A stretch of 64,000 bases of DNA from Astrocystis sublimbata (taxonomy: Eukaryota > Ascomycota > Sordariomycetes > Xylariales > Xylariaceae). Numbering within the stretch: the first letter of the stretch is position 1; every line of letters begins with the position of its first letter. The stretch lies in contig JAJNNY010000016.1 of assembly GCA_022453515.1 (NCBI GenBank), positions 372,001 through 436,000 of the forward strand, in the 5' to 3' direction. The notes under the pieces were generated by a model. That model was not told the DNA's origin. It saw only the letters and a program-made list of their open reading frames with translations, and searched no databases. Of the stretch, positions 23,167 through 34,342 are shown piece by piece. The translations under genes and the position numbers were made by a program.

Positions 23167-25783
23167 GATGTCCGAAGATCCAAGTGGCTGAACCGAGTGA
23201 GTGGGAAGGTTCGGCGGTCTGGGGAAACAGTTGGCTTTTATTCGGGTGCCAGACCGTGCCAACGAGAGAGCTGGTTTACGAGTGAGTACTCGCTAAGTGC
23301 CAGTGGGACTCGTGCCAGTGCAATGGAACAGCAGGAGAAAGATCGACGGGTGACTCGTAAAGGGTCTGCTGAGACAAAACCAGGGCTGAGAACCAAGGAT
23401 TGGAAATGATCTAATGATCTACACTAATGTGTACGTGGTATCGTGTACCTACGAGACAAGCCACACCCCGGACCGCAAAAGCAAAAATAGGACCAAGAGC
23501 CCGAGACCTTGTCGTGCTTGTTCCCGACCTGATCAATGGTCGGGCAGCAGGGCAGCAGGGCAGGGGCAGACAGCCACGTAAAGGCCCGGCAACCAAGCCC
23601 TGCTCCAGCGAATATTGCGTACGAGTCCTCGTAGCAGGGGGGGTTGATGCTCCAGCTGGGATAATAGATGCTGGGATACCAGGGGCAGGTCTCGGTGATT
23701 GGGTCCTCGCGGGCCCACTTAGCACAGAACGTCCTTCTAGGTCGCTTCTAGAAGAAAAAGAAGCGGAACTTGCGAGTGGACTAGGGAGCCTCAGCTAGGT
23801 AATTAGCCCCGTGCCTGAGCTCGGACTGGCCCGTGCCTGATGTTAGAGCCCGTACCATGTATACACGTACTGCGTACAGGTATGAGAGGATGCAGCCAGC
23901 ACCTGTCGAGCCTGTGTCCGACAGGATCGTGACGACAATGATAACGAACAAAGACATGTAGCAGAAAACAGATGGGATATCCGAGCAGCCCAATGAGGCG
24001 AATCTGCAGCATAAAGGCGGATAATATTGAATTGATGCAGGCACAGCTGTCTACCTAGGTACCTAGGTAGGTAGCCTCAGGAACAGTGTAAGCTGGTTGG
24101 TCACTTTGGGCCAATGGCGTGACGTGACGTACGAGAGCAGGGCGGTCGACGGGCGCACCGCAATTGGGTGTACTTACATGTATGGATTAAATCCTACCTA
24201 CATAGGTACGTAAGGTTTAGGTAGGCACCTGCAGGTACACCTCGACACGACAGCTTTGCATCCCAGCACAAACCGTGATACACCTTGCTATGAGCATTCG
24301 TTCATCTCTACACAGTACTTTTCGCAATGAAACAACAATCTCACTCACAACTGAATATTGCATTGATGACTCACTTACCTTCTGATGATCGACGCAAATC
24401 AGAAAACTTTTTTTTTCTTCTTCTTCTCCTACTTCATGATTAGCTCAGTTGGCCGCTCTATTAGTGTCTCTTTAGTCTAGTCCTGGGCGAGCTAGTCCGG
24501 GAAGGGCCCTGCTCAACGTGATACTTTTTTGGTGTCGTTGTTTCAGTAAACACACACATTCATCAGCATCTACCGGTAGTGCCTACTGCCTGGACCGACT
24601 GCTACTCATGGTTCCCGAGCAGTGAGACCATTAACCGGCGACTAATACTAGCGTTGAATTTGTTTCAAAACACCCGTCGTTCGTAATCCGGTTCGTGATC
24701 AGATGATAGAAGGGGAAAGCTTGCGTCAAGCCATGGTTGCTGCACACCTGTGCGGTTGTCATGGTCACAGTGAGAACTAGACCTAGTTTCACGGCTTAGC
24801 ACGTTTGGGAACGATGCTATTGTGACAGTGTCTGAGCGCTCGTCGGGTTTTCCATAAGGCCCGCGGCTGGCAGCTGCAATAGTTCAGATCAAGGTGCTGG
24901 CTCACGCTTATGCGTAGAACAATGGTACGACAGCAATGACAGGTGAAGTTTCGCAATATCAATATCGATGGCATGATGCTATTCACGACAGCTGGCGGTA
25001 CTATGTAGTATGTAGATTCCAGCGCCTGCAGGGACAGCATGTACTAAAGCAAAAGCGGAAGATGCGTCAGGACCTCAACCAATGAGAAGCGTGCATGTCG
25101 AGCTGATGTTCCTAATCTGGACATCGAAATGGGGACGTCGATGCAGGTACCGCTCGCACAGTTCCTTGCACGGCTACCGGCACCCGGGTACTTTTAGGTA
25201 GCTCCAAGACAGGCTCCAAGATGTGTGAAACACCAGCACAGAGTAATCTCCAGGCCCATGTCAGACCCTGGCCTCTTCTGGCCCAGCCAGCGCCACGACT
25301 GCTTTGCTGGCAAAGCCACTAAAGTAAATCCCCGAGCAGGCAGGCAGTTCCAAGTTGTAAATTTACATTTACCTTTTGAGCCCGTGCAGCTGTGCCCGAC
25401 CAGAGTAATCCCCCGGGGATACCCGCCCTCATGTACCGAGTAGTTTTGAGACATTCCATGCTACTAGGGTGCCTATATGTTATGGACCTCCCTTCCCCAA
25501 AAGTCAACACCATTCTTATGCTCACGGCACGCTCAGCTTGGTGACATGTCAGCTGCGCTTGGCTCCTAACCGTTCTAAGAGGCAGCAGTTGGCGCGAAGG
25601 ATCTCCAAGCAGCCTGGGCGAGCTGGGGGTACAAAAGATTTTCCCCATATTCTCAATGCATACTGCCGATCAGTCCAGATTGCAGATAGACTCAGGAACT
25701 ACTGCAATATTACAGTCATGGCGCAGGTAGTGGACAATAGGTAAGCTCGGGGCTGAAAAGGTGCCGAGAGTCATCATTGACAT

Positions 25784-25811
25784 GCTCGACAGGCTCGACA
25801 GGCTCGACAGG
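25784..25811. repeat. 10-bp tandem repeat, unit GCTCGACAGG
   Basis: About three adjacent copies of GCTCGACAGG in non-coding DNA. Confidence 0.8.
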
Positions 25812-27340
25812 TCGAAAGGTAAGCGGCGCCAAAGCTCCCCCTTTCGAGCGTGAATCTAAGCGTCGGATCATTGTCACTGGGTTAGCCTGGGGCAAATAGA
25901 GCAGCTGGGCTTGGTTGGCAACTGGGGACTGGGTAAGCAGTAAGCCTAGATCATAGACATCGTCCGGCCATGATGTAGCACATGACAATCCGGGAATTTG
26001 TCTGGTGGGTCGGCTGCTGGGGTTAACCAGACCTCTGGGACCTTGATGGATGACGTTTCTGGCTCGTATTACATGCATTGATTGAGGCGTTCGAGTATCT
26101 GATGGCCGTGACTGCTGTGTGCCATCGGCTCATTATTATCGAGCCGTCGGCCACCTCGGGAAACTAAAGTCAACTTTCCAATAAAACCAACCCTCTCTTC
26201 CGGGAATCTACGAGTATCAAGCTCAGTAAGCATATGTATCGTTGGAGAGGTGCTTTCTAGGTCCAGATCAATAACAGCTCACAACGAAGACGCCGACGAC
26301 GCCGACGACGTCAACCGCCCTCTCATTGTGCCGAATGATGCAGGAACTCAGCTGATCCGCCTGCCACGGCGTGTTGCCCTGTCAACAAGTTGAGAGATGG
26401 AGCTGAGCAGCTGAAACATGCGTCAGCTTACTTTCTTTCAAAGAGGAAAATCGGCCAAGGGGACCGCAGCTTATCAGTTGCGCACAACCCTCGCAACCTT
26501 ACCAAGCCCGCCAAGCTTACCCGGATATTGGGAACCTGTGATCGCCTGATCCCCATGTTACAACACGTGAACGAATGCCGATCTATCTACGGCGTGATAT
26601 ATGTCCTAGGGTTATCACTCATGTTGAAGCTCATACTTAACGCCAAATGTTGACTGATGCCATCTTACAGGTAGTCTGCCGCAGGATCATATCGACTCAT
26701 TTGCGAAACTTGCCCTAGCGTCGGCCAGCGCAGAACACAGCAGCTCGTGAGGCTCGTACCTCTTCGTGTAATCGCCATTGCAGGATTCACGCTAATGTCT
26801 TGTAACAAGTGAGAAGGTTGGTTACCAAATAAGTTCGCCTTAGACTCCGTCGGGACGCACCGTCCCAGACTACTTAGCACAGTACAAAATGTAAAAAGCA
26901 GATAGGATCTGCCTCCAGACATAGTGCATATTCAAGACAATGGCAATAATCGACTTATCATTCTCCCGAGACAAGAACAACATGAACGAACCTGCGGCTT
27001 AGGGACAGTGTCTATTTCATAAGGTACTACAACAGAAACGCTTAATGGAAAGAGTCAGGATAAGTAAGCATGGCACGTTTATCACTTCAACATAATTTCT
27101 GGGCGCGCTTAGCGGCGAGATAATTAACCCGCATGCCACGTATCGGGTTGCTCAATCTCGCTACCAACCGTCCAATTTGTTCGGACTAGAACCTTGAAAG
27201 CCGAACATCACTCCGACGTGTGTTCCTATTCTGTACAATTAAGGTTGCAAAGACATGGCTATTCGTACTTAATTAACCCAATCAACTATAACCACAAGGA
27301 ACAGCCCTGGCGACACCATTAGCTGTGGGGCACGCAAGAG

Positions 27341-27378
27341 CCGCCCTCGTGGTTAATTAAGGGACAACCGCGAGGCGG
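27341..27378. repeat. GC-rich inverted repeat around TTAATTAA
   Basis: CCGCCCTCGTGGTT (27341-27354) pairs with AACCGCGAGGCGG (27366-27378) with one bulge or mismatch, giving a possible 13-bp hairpin. It is isolated in a gene-poor tract 0.6 kb before the tRNA. No transposon could be tied to it. Confidence 0.5.
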
Positions 27379-27974
27379 TGATCATAGGGGATGACAGTTT
27401 ACTTAGCGGCTACGATGAGCAGAAACATGCCATGTTCTGTAGTCGGCGCCGCTGTTCGCGCAAGACAGTTAACATTCGGCAGTCGCCGAGAGCAAAGATC
27501 GCCGCCCAATAGGAGCCACTCGGTAATCTTAATTGCACCTGGCACTTAGCACCGTAGAAATGAGTCATCTGCTGAGACTCAGACAGCTCGGTTGAGTCCG
27601 GCTATTGCTATTTACTCAAGCGACCGAAATCATATCAGTAGCAGATAGTGTAGTCTCTTACGATTGATCAGCGACGTATTACGCTGCGTACGAACATGCG
27701 ATATATAATGTAACAACAACCAGACTACTATAATATTCGCCGATGTCTGAGACACAATATTGATGGTTAGGACCGGCTTGCCGGTGATTACTTTGTTGCT
27801 TTTTATATCCTTGTAACCCTTAGGTGACCAATTGCTCATTAGCAGTCAATTGCTTTTCCCTTTGTTGATCCATCCATTTTTTCAGACGTTGTTACTATTA
27901 TTCACAGCATGCCAATCTACGAGCTATACCATCATTTTACAGCAGCATTTCCAGCATCAAACAAGTCGTCATGA

Positions 27975-28072
27975 GCTCGGTTAGCTCAGTTGGTTAGAGC
28001 GTCGTACTAATATTATAAGAAATTATAACATTGGTGATGCGAAGGTCATGAGTTCGACCCTCATACTGAGCA
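27975..28072 (+). tRNA. tRNA-Ile (anticodon AAU) with a 24-nt intron
   Basis: The cloverleaf is visible directly. The acceptor stem GCTCGGT pairs with ACTGAGC (one G-U). The D arm is GCTC..GAGC. The anticodon stem TCGTA pairs with TGCGA around loop CTAATA+A, with anticodon AAT at 28009-28011. The T arm is ATGAG TTCGACC CTCAT, and the discriminator is A. The 24-nt intron (28013-28036) sits between positions 37 and 38, the canonical site cut by tRNA splicing endonuclease. The mature length is 74 nt before CCA. A TTTT run follows at 28081. Confidence 0.95.
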
Positions 28073-28080
28073 GATTTATC

Positions 28081-28084
28081 TTTT
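28081..28084 (+). terminator. RNA polymerase III terminator of tRNA-Ile
   Basis: TTTT on the sense strand, 8 nt after the mature tRNA end. Confidence 0.7.
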
Positions 28085-28523
28085 GCCCTTTGTGGGCACT
28101 ATATATACTATTTCAAAGCCCTCTCTACATACCTAGCTAATTGACAACACCTTCCTTCCTCTTCCGCTTACGTTATTACAAAGAACGTGTAGCGGTGTTG
28201 GTGAGAATGCTTATAATCGTTGTAAACACTACTTAACTTAATATTCTAAGAGTCTGAACTTAGAATAAAGTTTCCGAGTCTGCCTCAAGTGCCTCGGCGC
28301 AATGCTTTATTTGGCATGCATAGTATAGGGTTACAGCTCGTTACTGGGTATCAGGTATATGGGGACCTGGCTGATTCCGTGCGTGTCCCTCACAGCCGCA
28401 GGGTTTGGTATAACATGGCACCTGAACACCCTACTATCCTTTGATAACTTGTGGTACTTGGGGAGATAAGTTACAGGGCCATCAGCTACCGCAGCACTTG
28501 AGACGTAAAGTCTGACTTGAGAA

Positions 28524-29107
28524 TTTGGAGAAGTGGGCGAAGCCTACTTGGCGCAGAAGATCAAGAGAAAGAGCCCTGTTATCGCCCTCCTGTCTCTACC
28601 TCCGATCGCCGGCTGTGTTGATACTCATAGTAGTATCACGCGATGCTTCCCATCAAGCCGTGCTACTAGTCGGTCACTGCCTCATCTCAGTCCATGCAGG
28701 AATCAGTAAGTCTTCTCGGCCCCTTCCCCTTGTTGGCACCACCAAGCCGCTCGCTACCCGCCATAGACCTTTTTGTATATTCCTGGTCCGGCTAGGATAC
28801 CGCTGACGACACGAAGCGGAAGTGCACGAACGCGGTGTTGTTCATCTTCCAGAGCGCAGGTAATATCATTGGCACGCTACTCTACACTCAGGAAGAAGCA
28901 CCGGGCTTTATACGTAGCCTACGTTCCAATCTCGCGCCATTTATCGTGAGCATTATTCTCTATGGCGTATTCAGCCTCTATCTTGCATGTCTAACCAAAC
29001 CCCCCTCCCGGAGGCGCGTCGCCATGGGCAGGAACGCAGTGGTAGTGAGCACGAGTGTCAATGGAGCGAAGGAAGATGCATTACGGGCAGAGGGGAAGGA
29101 GGGATAG
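28524..29107 (+). pseudogene. C-terminal relic of an MFS anion permease (Dal5/allantoate-permease family)
   Basis: Three successive frames spell the last about third of a Dal5-type transporter. Frame one at 28524-28617 holds GEVGEAYLAQKIKRKSPV. A +1/-1 shift near 28615 leads to VVSRDASHQAVLLVGHCLIS. A plausible 61-nt intron (28706-28766) leads to FVYSWSG, and then a TAG (28793-28795) stands where the family has Gln before DTADDTKRKCTNAVLFIFQS AGNIIG (28796 on). The tail to the stop at 29107 has the last membrane helix and a RRVAMGRNAVVV-like cytosolic end. The N-terminal two thirds are absent: a TGA lies directly upstream. Gln to TAG is a C-to-T change, compatible with RIP or ordinary decay. 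The family is clear; non-function is inferred from the shift, stop and truncation. Confidence 0.75.
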
Positions 29108-30005
29108 GCTGAACAACAGCAAGGGCAGCTGGGCGAGAGAGCTTTCGAAAATCTGATAGATCTCGAAACCGAGGAGTCGTTTTCTTCTTTTAAGGTGCAT
29201 GTGTAGTGGCTGTAGGGAATCATGATGGGGTTGAACGTGATGGACCTCGGGATCGATCGAAATCTAAATGCCATCATGTAGTGTGATATGACACCCCTAG
29301 AAGCGAGTAAGGAACTAGATAGTATATGCCGTATAAACAGATACCCTCAAGAAATGGAGACAGTATGGCTGACTACATGTAGCCTTTAATTCACGTCGTT
29401 ACTAGTTTGTCACTGTAGGGCTCCAGCTTCTTACCAGAAATAACAAAAACGGCGCTATATTTTTTTTGCAGAGCTCTCAATATACTAACAGCCCTAATTA
29501 CAAGACACCAAACAAATTTTCTTATCTCTTTAATTCCCGCGGCCGCACCGTGACATTTTTAACCGAGTCACAGTCTCCTCACTACCCTTACTATTATTTT
29601 CATACAACTTCGACAATATACAAAAAGTTTAGAATCTGAATACATAAGAAGTTGTCAAATTAGCCTATCTGGGTTTAACCTTGGAGTTTGTATTGTTCCA
29701 TCCCTTACACTACGGAGGTGTAGTGGTTAAACTGGGAGCGGAATAGGTACTGGCTGTAATTACATTACTTTCACTCACGGGCAAAGATAGGTGAGAAAAG
29801 AAGCATATTTCCAGCAAAGAATATAATGTTATATTTATCCTTGCAATTTTCTCTTGCAGGTCGCGCGGTGCGGCTATGGGATTTGAAGAGATAGCCTCGC
29901 TTTAGTCCATCGACCCGCCTCCAAAACTACAACTGACTCTCATAGGTGTGACAGTGCGCATCCACGATTCGACCAACAACCTTTGCCGCAAACACAATTG
30001 GATGT
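29108..30005. other. Intergenic, AT-rich
   Basis: About 900 bp with T-runs (29460-29468) and no recognised gene. It separates the transporter relic from the 3' end of the small secreted protein gene. Confidence 0.4.
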
Positions 30006-30330
30006 TTACCACTCTCCGAAACACCAGATCTGTCCATTCGAATCCCCATTGGGCTCCTGGCAAGTTCCCGAGGCGATGGGTCGGCCACCGAAAATACCGC
30101 CGTTCTCGGACGCGAAGAACTTGCACTCGTGCCCAACTGTGTAGTCGCAGTTGTTGGGGCACTGTTACCCAACTTGTCAGTCAAAGAAACTCGGATGTTT
30201 TCTATAGATGAGTAGTTGGAACTGGAAGGGGGCTTACGTTGCATGCATCGATTGGGTTCTCGGCGATGGCAGTGACGCCAGCCGCGAAAGCAGCGAGGGT
30301 GGTGACGATGATACGGGCGAGAACTGCCAT
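30006..30330 (-). CDS. Small secreted cysteine-rich protein, 82 aa
   Basis: Two short exons, 30238-30330 and 30006-30161, flank a 76-nt intron (GTAAGC..GGTAACAG, branch CTGAC 14-19 nt before the acceptor, phase 0). Exon 1 (31 aa) is a signal peptide: MAVLARIIVTTLAAFAAGVT, with likely cleavage near AIA/ENP. The mature part (about 59 aa) has six cysteines (DAC, NC, PNNC, HEC, GTC, IWC), enough for three disulfides, and ends CFGEW. This is the form of apoplastic effectors and small antimicrobial or self-recognition proteins of fungi, but I recognise no named family. I started at the ATG directly before the hydrophobic segment. An in-frame upstream extension to 30465 would bury the signal. The acceptor was chosen because only it restores the Cys-rich frame. 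Confidence 0.72.
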
Positions 30331-31504
30331 TGTGACTGTGACTGGAGTTGCTTGGAGAGTTGAAGCTTGAAATAGGCTGATGTTGCTTAGAGGTGGTTTA
30401 TTTGGTCTGAGGCTCTGTGATTGTGATGGTGATGGTGATGAGAGATGCAAATATGATAGAGCCATGTCGAGGTCGAGATGCCCTTTATATATTCATTTCC
30501 AGGCCCTCATGTCCCCACCGAGATCAACTCTTTAAACCATACTCCAAAGCCTTCGGCACCTCGCAATTGAGTCTCTCTATTTTTACATAATGATCGTCAT
30601 AGCCTAACCTAGGCCTGGTAGCTGGTGTTGCGGCACAGGTAACTGGTGTTGCTGTGCCGCAACATACAACGAGTTATCACGTTGAAGCGAATAAGTTCTG
30701 AAACATCTTCATGCGATTTATGGGTTTCCACAGTTACGCACGTGTCGATTTACGCTCGTGAATCTAGCCCTATGGAGGATCACATCAAGATCAACCTATA
30801 GTAGGATTCTATTGAGCTGAATCCTTTTACGGCATTTCGATTGAAGGCTTAGTTACCTAGGTTATCAGTTGTAACAGCTTTTCAATAGGATCAGATCTAT
30901 TGTGACATTTCCCCTCTCCCTTTAGCCAGTTCGACACAGTTATTGAATACGGAGGAACTGTTCAACACACATCTTCTACCCTGGCCGTGATGTTATATTG
31001 AACTCACTCAGACTTAACTGCGACCTGCTTTATATTGGACTTGTTCGCTTCTTCCTTTCATGTCGCCGTCAACAGAAGTCTCCTGACACTCAGTAGCTAA
31101 CTATGTAGGTGACCGTTCTTAGATTAGACCTCCCCACCGGGACTCCATACTTACATTTCCGGTTTGAGCAGTACGGGACTAACCGTCAAATACGTTATAC
31201 CATATATACCAATGCCAAGCTCGATAGTTTATATCATTAAGCACAGTAGTCTATATAAAGAAGGACAAACTCTTGGGCCCTTAGCGACCGCTTGGCATCA
31301 TGCATACATGAATAGACCAGGACAAGCAGGGAACGGGCACTACTTCTACTTTGCACCAAGCTGCCTGCGAGTGGAAGAACCCCTTTAAATCTTAAAACGC
31401 GGTAAATAAGTAGTAGAGTTGAGACAGTTGGTGGTGGACACGATCCTATATTTTTAACACAGCCTTGCCCGTACTGCTCAAGTCGGCTAACGGATGAAAA
31501 TAGG
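30331..31504. other. Intergenic; promoter of the small secreted protein
   Basis: The first few hundred bases should hold the promoter and leader of the minus-strand small secreted protein. A GTGATG repeat tract lies near 30423-30440. The sequence GGTAGCTGGTGTTGC and a similar GGTAACTGGTGTTGC lie close together at 30617-30655 as an imperfect direct repeat, and nothing further was identified. Confidence 0.35.
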
Positions 31505-32345
31505 ATGACTACCTACTTTTCGCACATCGTGCGGGCGCGACCGGGGGGGACGTCATCGCCAATAAGCATCGACGTAATCGGGGACACGTACGGGGCAAGT
31601 TCGTCGAAAAAAAACACAGTACCGTTCTCCATCCTCCATCGTCCCATAACCCATATGGCGGCGGCGACACGAGACTTGGCGGACAAATTCCACAATCTGA
31701 AAGGCGAAAGAACCAGGCTTGTCATAGATGTGGACAGCCGACTCCCGAGACAGCGAAGGATGAGATATTGGTAGTTGTTAGGTCTGGCCTGACGCCAATC
31801 CACCTGCTTGCTCTGCCGCTTGCTTTGCCGCTTGCTCTGCCACTTGCTCTGCCGCTTGCTCTGCCGCTTGGTGTCTAATCGCCTAGCTCTCGCGTCTCTC
31901 ATATGTTGCGTGTTGGTGGTATGTTCATATAATGGAGATGGATGTGAGTAGCCTGCTCGTCCACCGAAGAACCAAGGCGGTGGCTCTTGAACCAATCGAC
32001 TTCATGAACATCCAAACAATTGCGCCCAAGTCATTGTGGATTTGCTACCTCGAGCTATCTAAGAACATATTGGAATACGGAATTCGGCCATGGCTCTTGA
32101 CTCTGGCCATGGCAATATAGCAATGTTTACACAGGGGGCTGAGAAGGTATGGGAAAACGCAGTGAGCTGACGCACTCAGTGCGAGGTCACCAACCTACCT
32201 TTTCTCGGCGCAGATCATCACTACCATGAAGAAGCCAGCTGATGGAGACCAGAGTGACTGCGGCATCTATATCAAAGAAAAGCCCGAAATCAAACTGGTG
32301 ATGTATGCCAGGGCCATCTTGGGTGAAAACAATTTGCCTCGCTAG
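31505..32345 (+). pseudogene. Decayed Ulp1-like (C48) cysteine protease
   Basis: Three blocks resemble the catalytic core of Ulp1/SENP-type proteases in the right order. A His box ILHRPITHMAAATRDLADK lies in the frame ending at 31774; the family usually has His-Trp, here His-Met. VIDVDSRLP corresponds to the Asp box (usually YDSLP). DGDQSDCGIYI, near 32250-32285, corresponds to the Gln..Cys box and ends at a stop at 32345. Between them the frame is broken by a TAG at 31772 and a 12-bp minisatellite, and a possible intron (GTATGG..GGCGCAG, about 32147-32208) precedes the Cys block. Ulp1-like genes of this kind are often dispersed or transposon-borne in fungi. A different origin or chance resemblance remains possible. 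Confidence 0.35.
31803..31872. repeat. 12-bp minisatellite, unit CTTGCTCTGCCG
   Basis: About six tandem units with single-base variants (CTTTGCCG, CTCTGCCA). The length is a multiple of three, so on the minus strand it would read as a KRQS repeat. It lies inside the decayed Ulp1-like region. Confidence 0.85.
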
Positions 32346-33101
32346 TAATTAGCTCGACTGTGTAGTAAGGGTCATTTATTGACGGCGTCGAGGAATCTGA
32401 TAAGATATTCCAGGTCTGGCCTCCAGCATCGGGGTTGCCCATGCCACGCAGCACCAAGTCGGCAGCGGTGACAATTGAATTACGGTAGCATCGAACTCGG
32501 CAGACTGACCATTGGCGTCTCCGCCGAGGCTGCTCTTGCAGAATATTTTATCGCTGGCCACGTGAACCTATTCCATCATGCTGTTGTCTGCTCAGCTTCC
32601 TTACGACTTCACGACTAACTAGCACAGCACCAAGCCATGCATGTCATGCAGTAGTACCTAGGCTGCTATGAATGGCTTGGCAGCCACTTCAGATACATTC
32701 GCAGTTTTAAATTCTACGTTACTTCAAAAATATCAGTGTGATGTGGTAGTTCTTTTTGTCCAGCCACGGGTGGTCATTTGTGAACCAATGACTGTGTAAC
32801 ATTTGTATCTTACAATACTGGCACATGTGCCATAAAAGTATAGGATACAGAGCCCGACAAAAGGCCACAGAGTCGCTGTGGTTGAGTGATGCAGCAGGAA
32901 CCACTTATCACCACTCCGAAATTTCGGCTGCAAACCATCTCCAACCGGGCATCTTGTGCATGTGCATCTATGCTCCCGTATCAACATCAGTTGGAGAGTT
33001 GCTTTGAACCACCACTTTGACTTGTCCGAACAGGGCTGGACAAGCACTCGGTACTGAACGTTCTGCACTAGGTCAACCATAAACCAAGTTCACTGCCTCT
33101 C
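32346..33101. other. Intergenic; upstream of acyltransferase
   Basis: About 750 bp with no recognised gene; its right end should hold the promoter of the acyltransferase starting at 33102. Confidence 0.4.
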
Positions 33102-34342
33102 ATGATGACATGGCACGAGACCGATCAGAAAGGCGTCTTTTCGCGACCGATAGGCGAGAACGAGGCGTTCATTAAGCTTTTGGGAGATGTAGGACTACCT
33201 CTCAACCGTGAGCACTGGGCCATCAATTCCACCGCGACCATAATACCTACTGGTTCCATGGCGGCGTCTGTGGACCTGGCATCCCATTTCCGCCGGGCCT
33301 GGGCACATCTGCGTTTCCAGCATCCAAGTCTAGCAGCGGAGAGTGCACCCGACAACAAGAACCTCATCTACACTGTTCCGTCTGAAAATGAAAATCCGCT
33401 CGATGTCTGGGTCGCCCGCACCTTCAGCGTCGCTACTGGTTCCTCTGCTGATGTGATCGCAACATTGCAACCAACACCTTACGCCCAGCTCGTATACATC
33501 CCGCGATCTAGCGAGCTGCTGTTTCATACTTCACATTGGCGCTCGGATGGGATTGGTGTTATTCTTCTGTTAGACGCTTTGCTGTCTATTGCCTCTACGT
33601 TACCGCTTGCTGATCCTGCCTCTCTGCCGTGGAGCTCCGAGATCGAGCGCCTTGCGCCTTCAATCGAAGATGCTGCGGCCGTGCCAAAAGACTCGACCCC
33701 GGCATCGAAGGAGCGCAGCGCCGTCGCCGTACGCACTTTTGCTCATGCTGCGAGCCTGTATACGACAGGCTGGATGAAACGGGTCGACTCTAGCTCGTCT
33801 TGGTCGGAGCGCCTCGGCCAATACCAGAATGAGTACCGGAAAGGAATCACGCGCGATTTCCTGGACTCGCACCGCGAGTATGCAGTGCAGCTTGGCGAGA
33901 TGGTACGGAACGCGTTGTCGCAGAGCGTAGGAGGTGTGCCCCCTAGTGATGTTGACATCAGCAGCATCGGTGTATGTATCTCGCGAAAGTCATTCATTCC
34001 CGTTCCTGGCAAGTCCTGCAGGCAGAAGTTACCCTAACTCCCGTTTCACGAGCAAAGGCACTTACTGACTCCAGCGGTTTATAGGTGGCCGAAAGTTTGG
34101 TCAGGCAATCATATGGGACGCCCAAGGCAGGTTTCGATGTCGAGGCTATAAGCGTAGGAGTTGAGATTCTATCTCGACAGGCGGTGACTTTCGTGTGGAC
34201 CTTTCGCGGCCGCCTGAACATCAGTGTCGTGTATAATGAGTCGTTCCATTCCGCTGGCCAGATGGAGCGTTTTGCTACAGAGGTTCGGAAACAGTTGCTA
34301 AACGGGCTAGACATCCACTTTCATCAAACAAGCTCGTCCTAA
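33102..34342 (+). CDS. Condensation-type acyltransferase (HxxxDG), trichothecene 15-O-acetyltransferase (Tri3)-like
   Basis: Exons 33102-33971 and 34085-34342 are joined in phase 0 and give 375 aa. The N-terminus shows the family start RPIGENEAFIK..GLPLNREHWAIN. The catalytic HxxxDG motif is H145-W-R-S-D149-G150 within LLFHTSHWRSDGIG. The second exon supplies the closing block VGVEILSRQAVTFVWTFRGR LNISVVYNE and a terminal helix. Members of this fungal family transfer acyl groups from CoA to alcohols or amines in secondary metabolism. No polyketide, terpene or NRPS backbone gene lies nearby, so the substrate is unknown and cluster membership is unsupported. The protein is shorter than Tri3 itself (about 500 aa), so it is only a distant relative. 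Its single 113-nt intron belongs to the repeated intron family described separately. Either ATG at 33102 or 33105 could initiate. Confidence 0.82.
33972..34084 (+). mobile_element. Introner-like element, shortened copy (intron of acyltransferase)
   Basis: This 113-nt intron is recognisably related to the two 155-nt agmatinase introns in sense orientation. All share a GTATG start, AGTCATTC-TCCC--TTC-TG-CAAGTC in the 5' third, AAGTTACCCTAAC in the middle, and AAAGGCA-TTACTGACTCCAGC GGTT before the acceptor. About 40 nt, including the right arm of the internal hairpin, is missing, and the last bases are TATAG rather than GCAG. It therefore looks like an older, deleted copy. Confidence 0.75.

Larger units (their letters stand above)
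23167..27974. other. 4.8-kb gene-poor region
   Basis: No protein gene recognised. It contains a tandem TACCTAGGTACCTAGGTAGG cluster (24053-24073), a 10-bp tandem repeat at 25784-25811, a GACGCC/GACGAC triplet tract near 26286-26311 and an inverted repeat at 27341-27378. From about 26.9 kb the DNA is AT-richer with several TTAATTAA sites, consistent with decayed sequence. Confidence 0.4.

Noticed and set aside
24435..24510. tRNA-like D-arm TAGCTCAGTTGG
   Set aside because: No matching T arm, anticodon stem or acceptor stem can be built around it.
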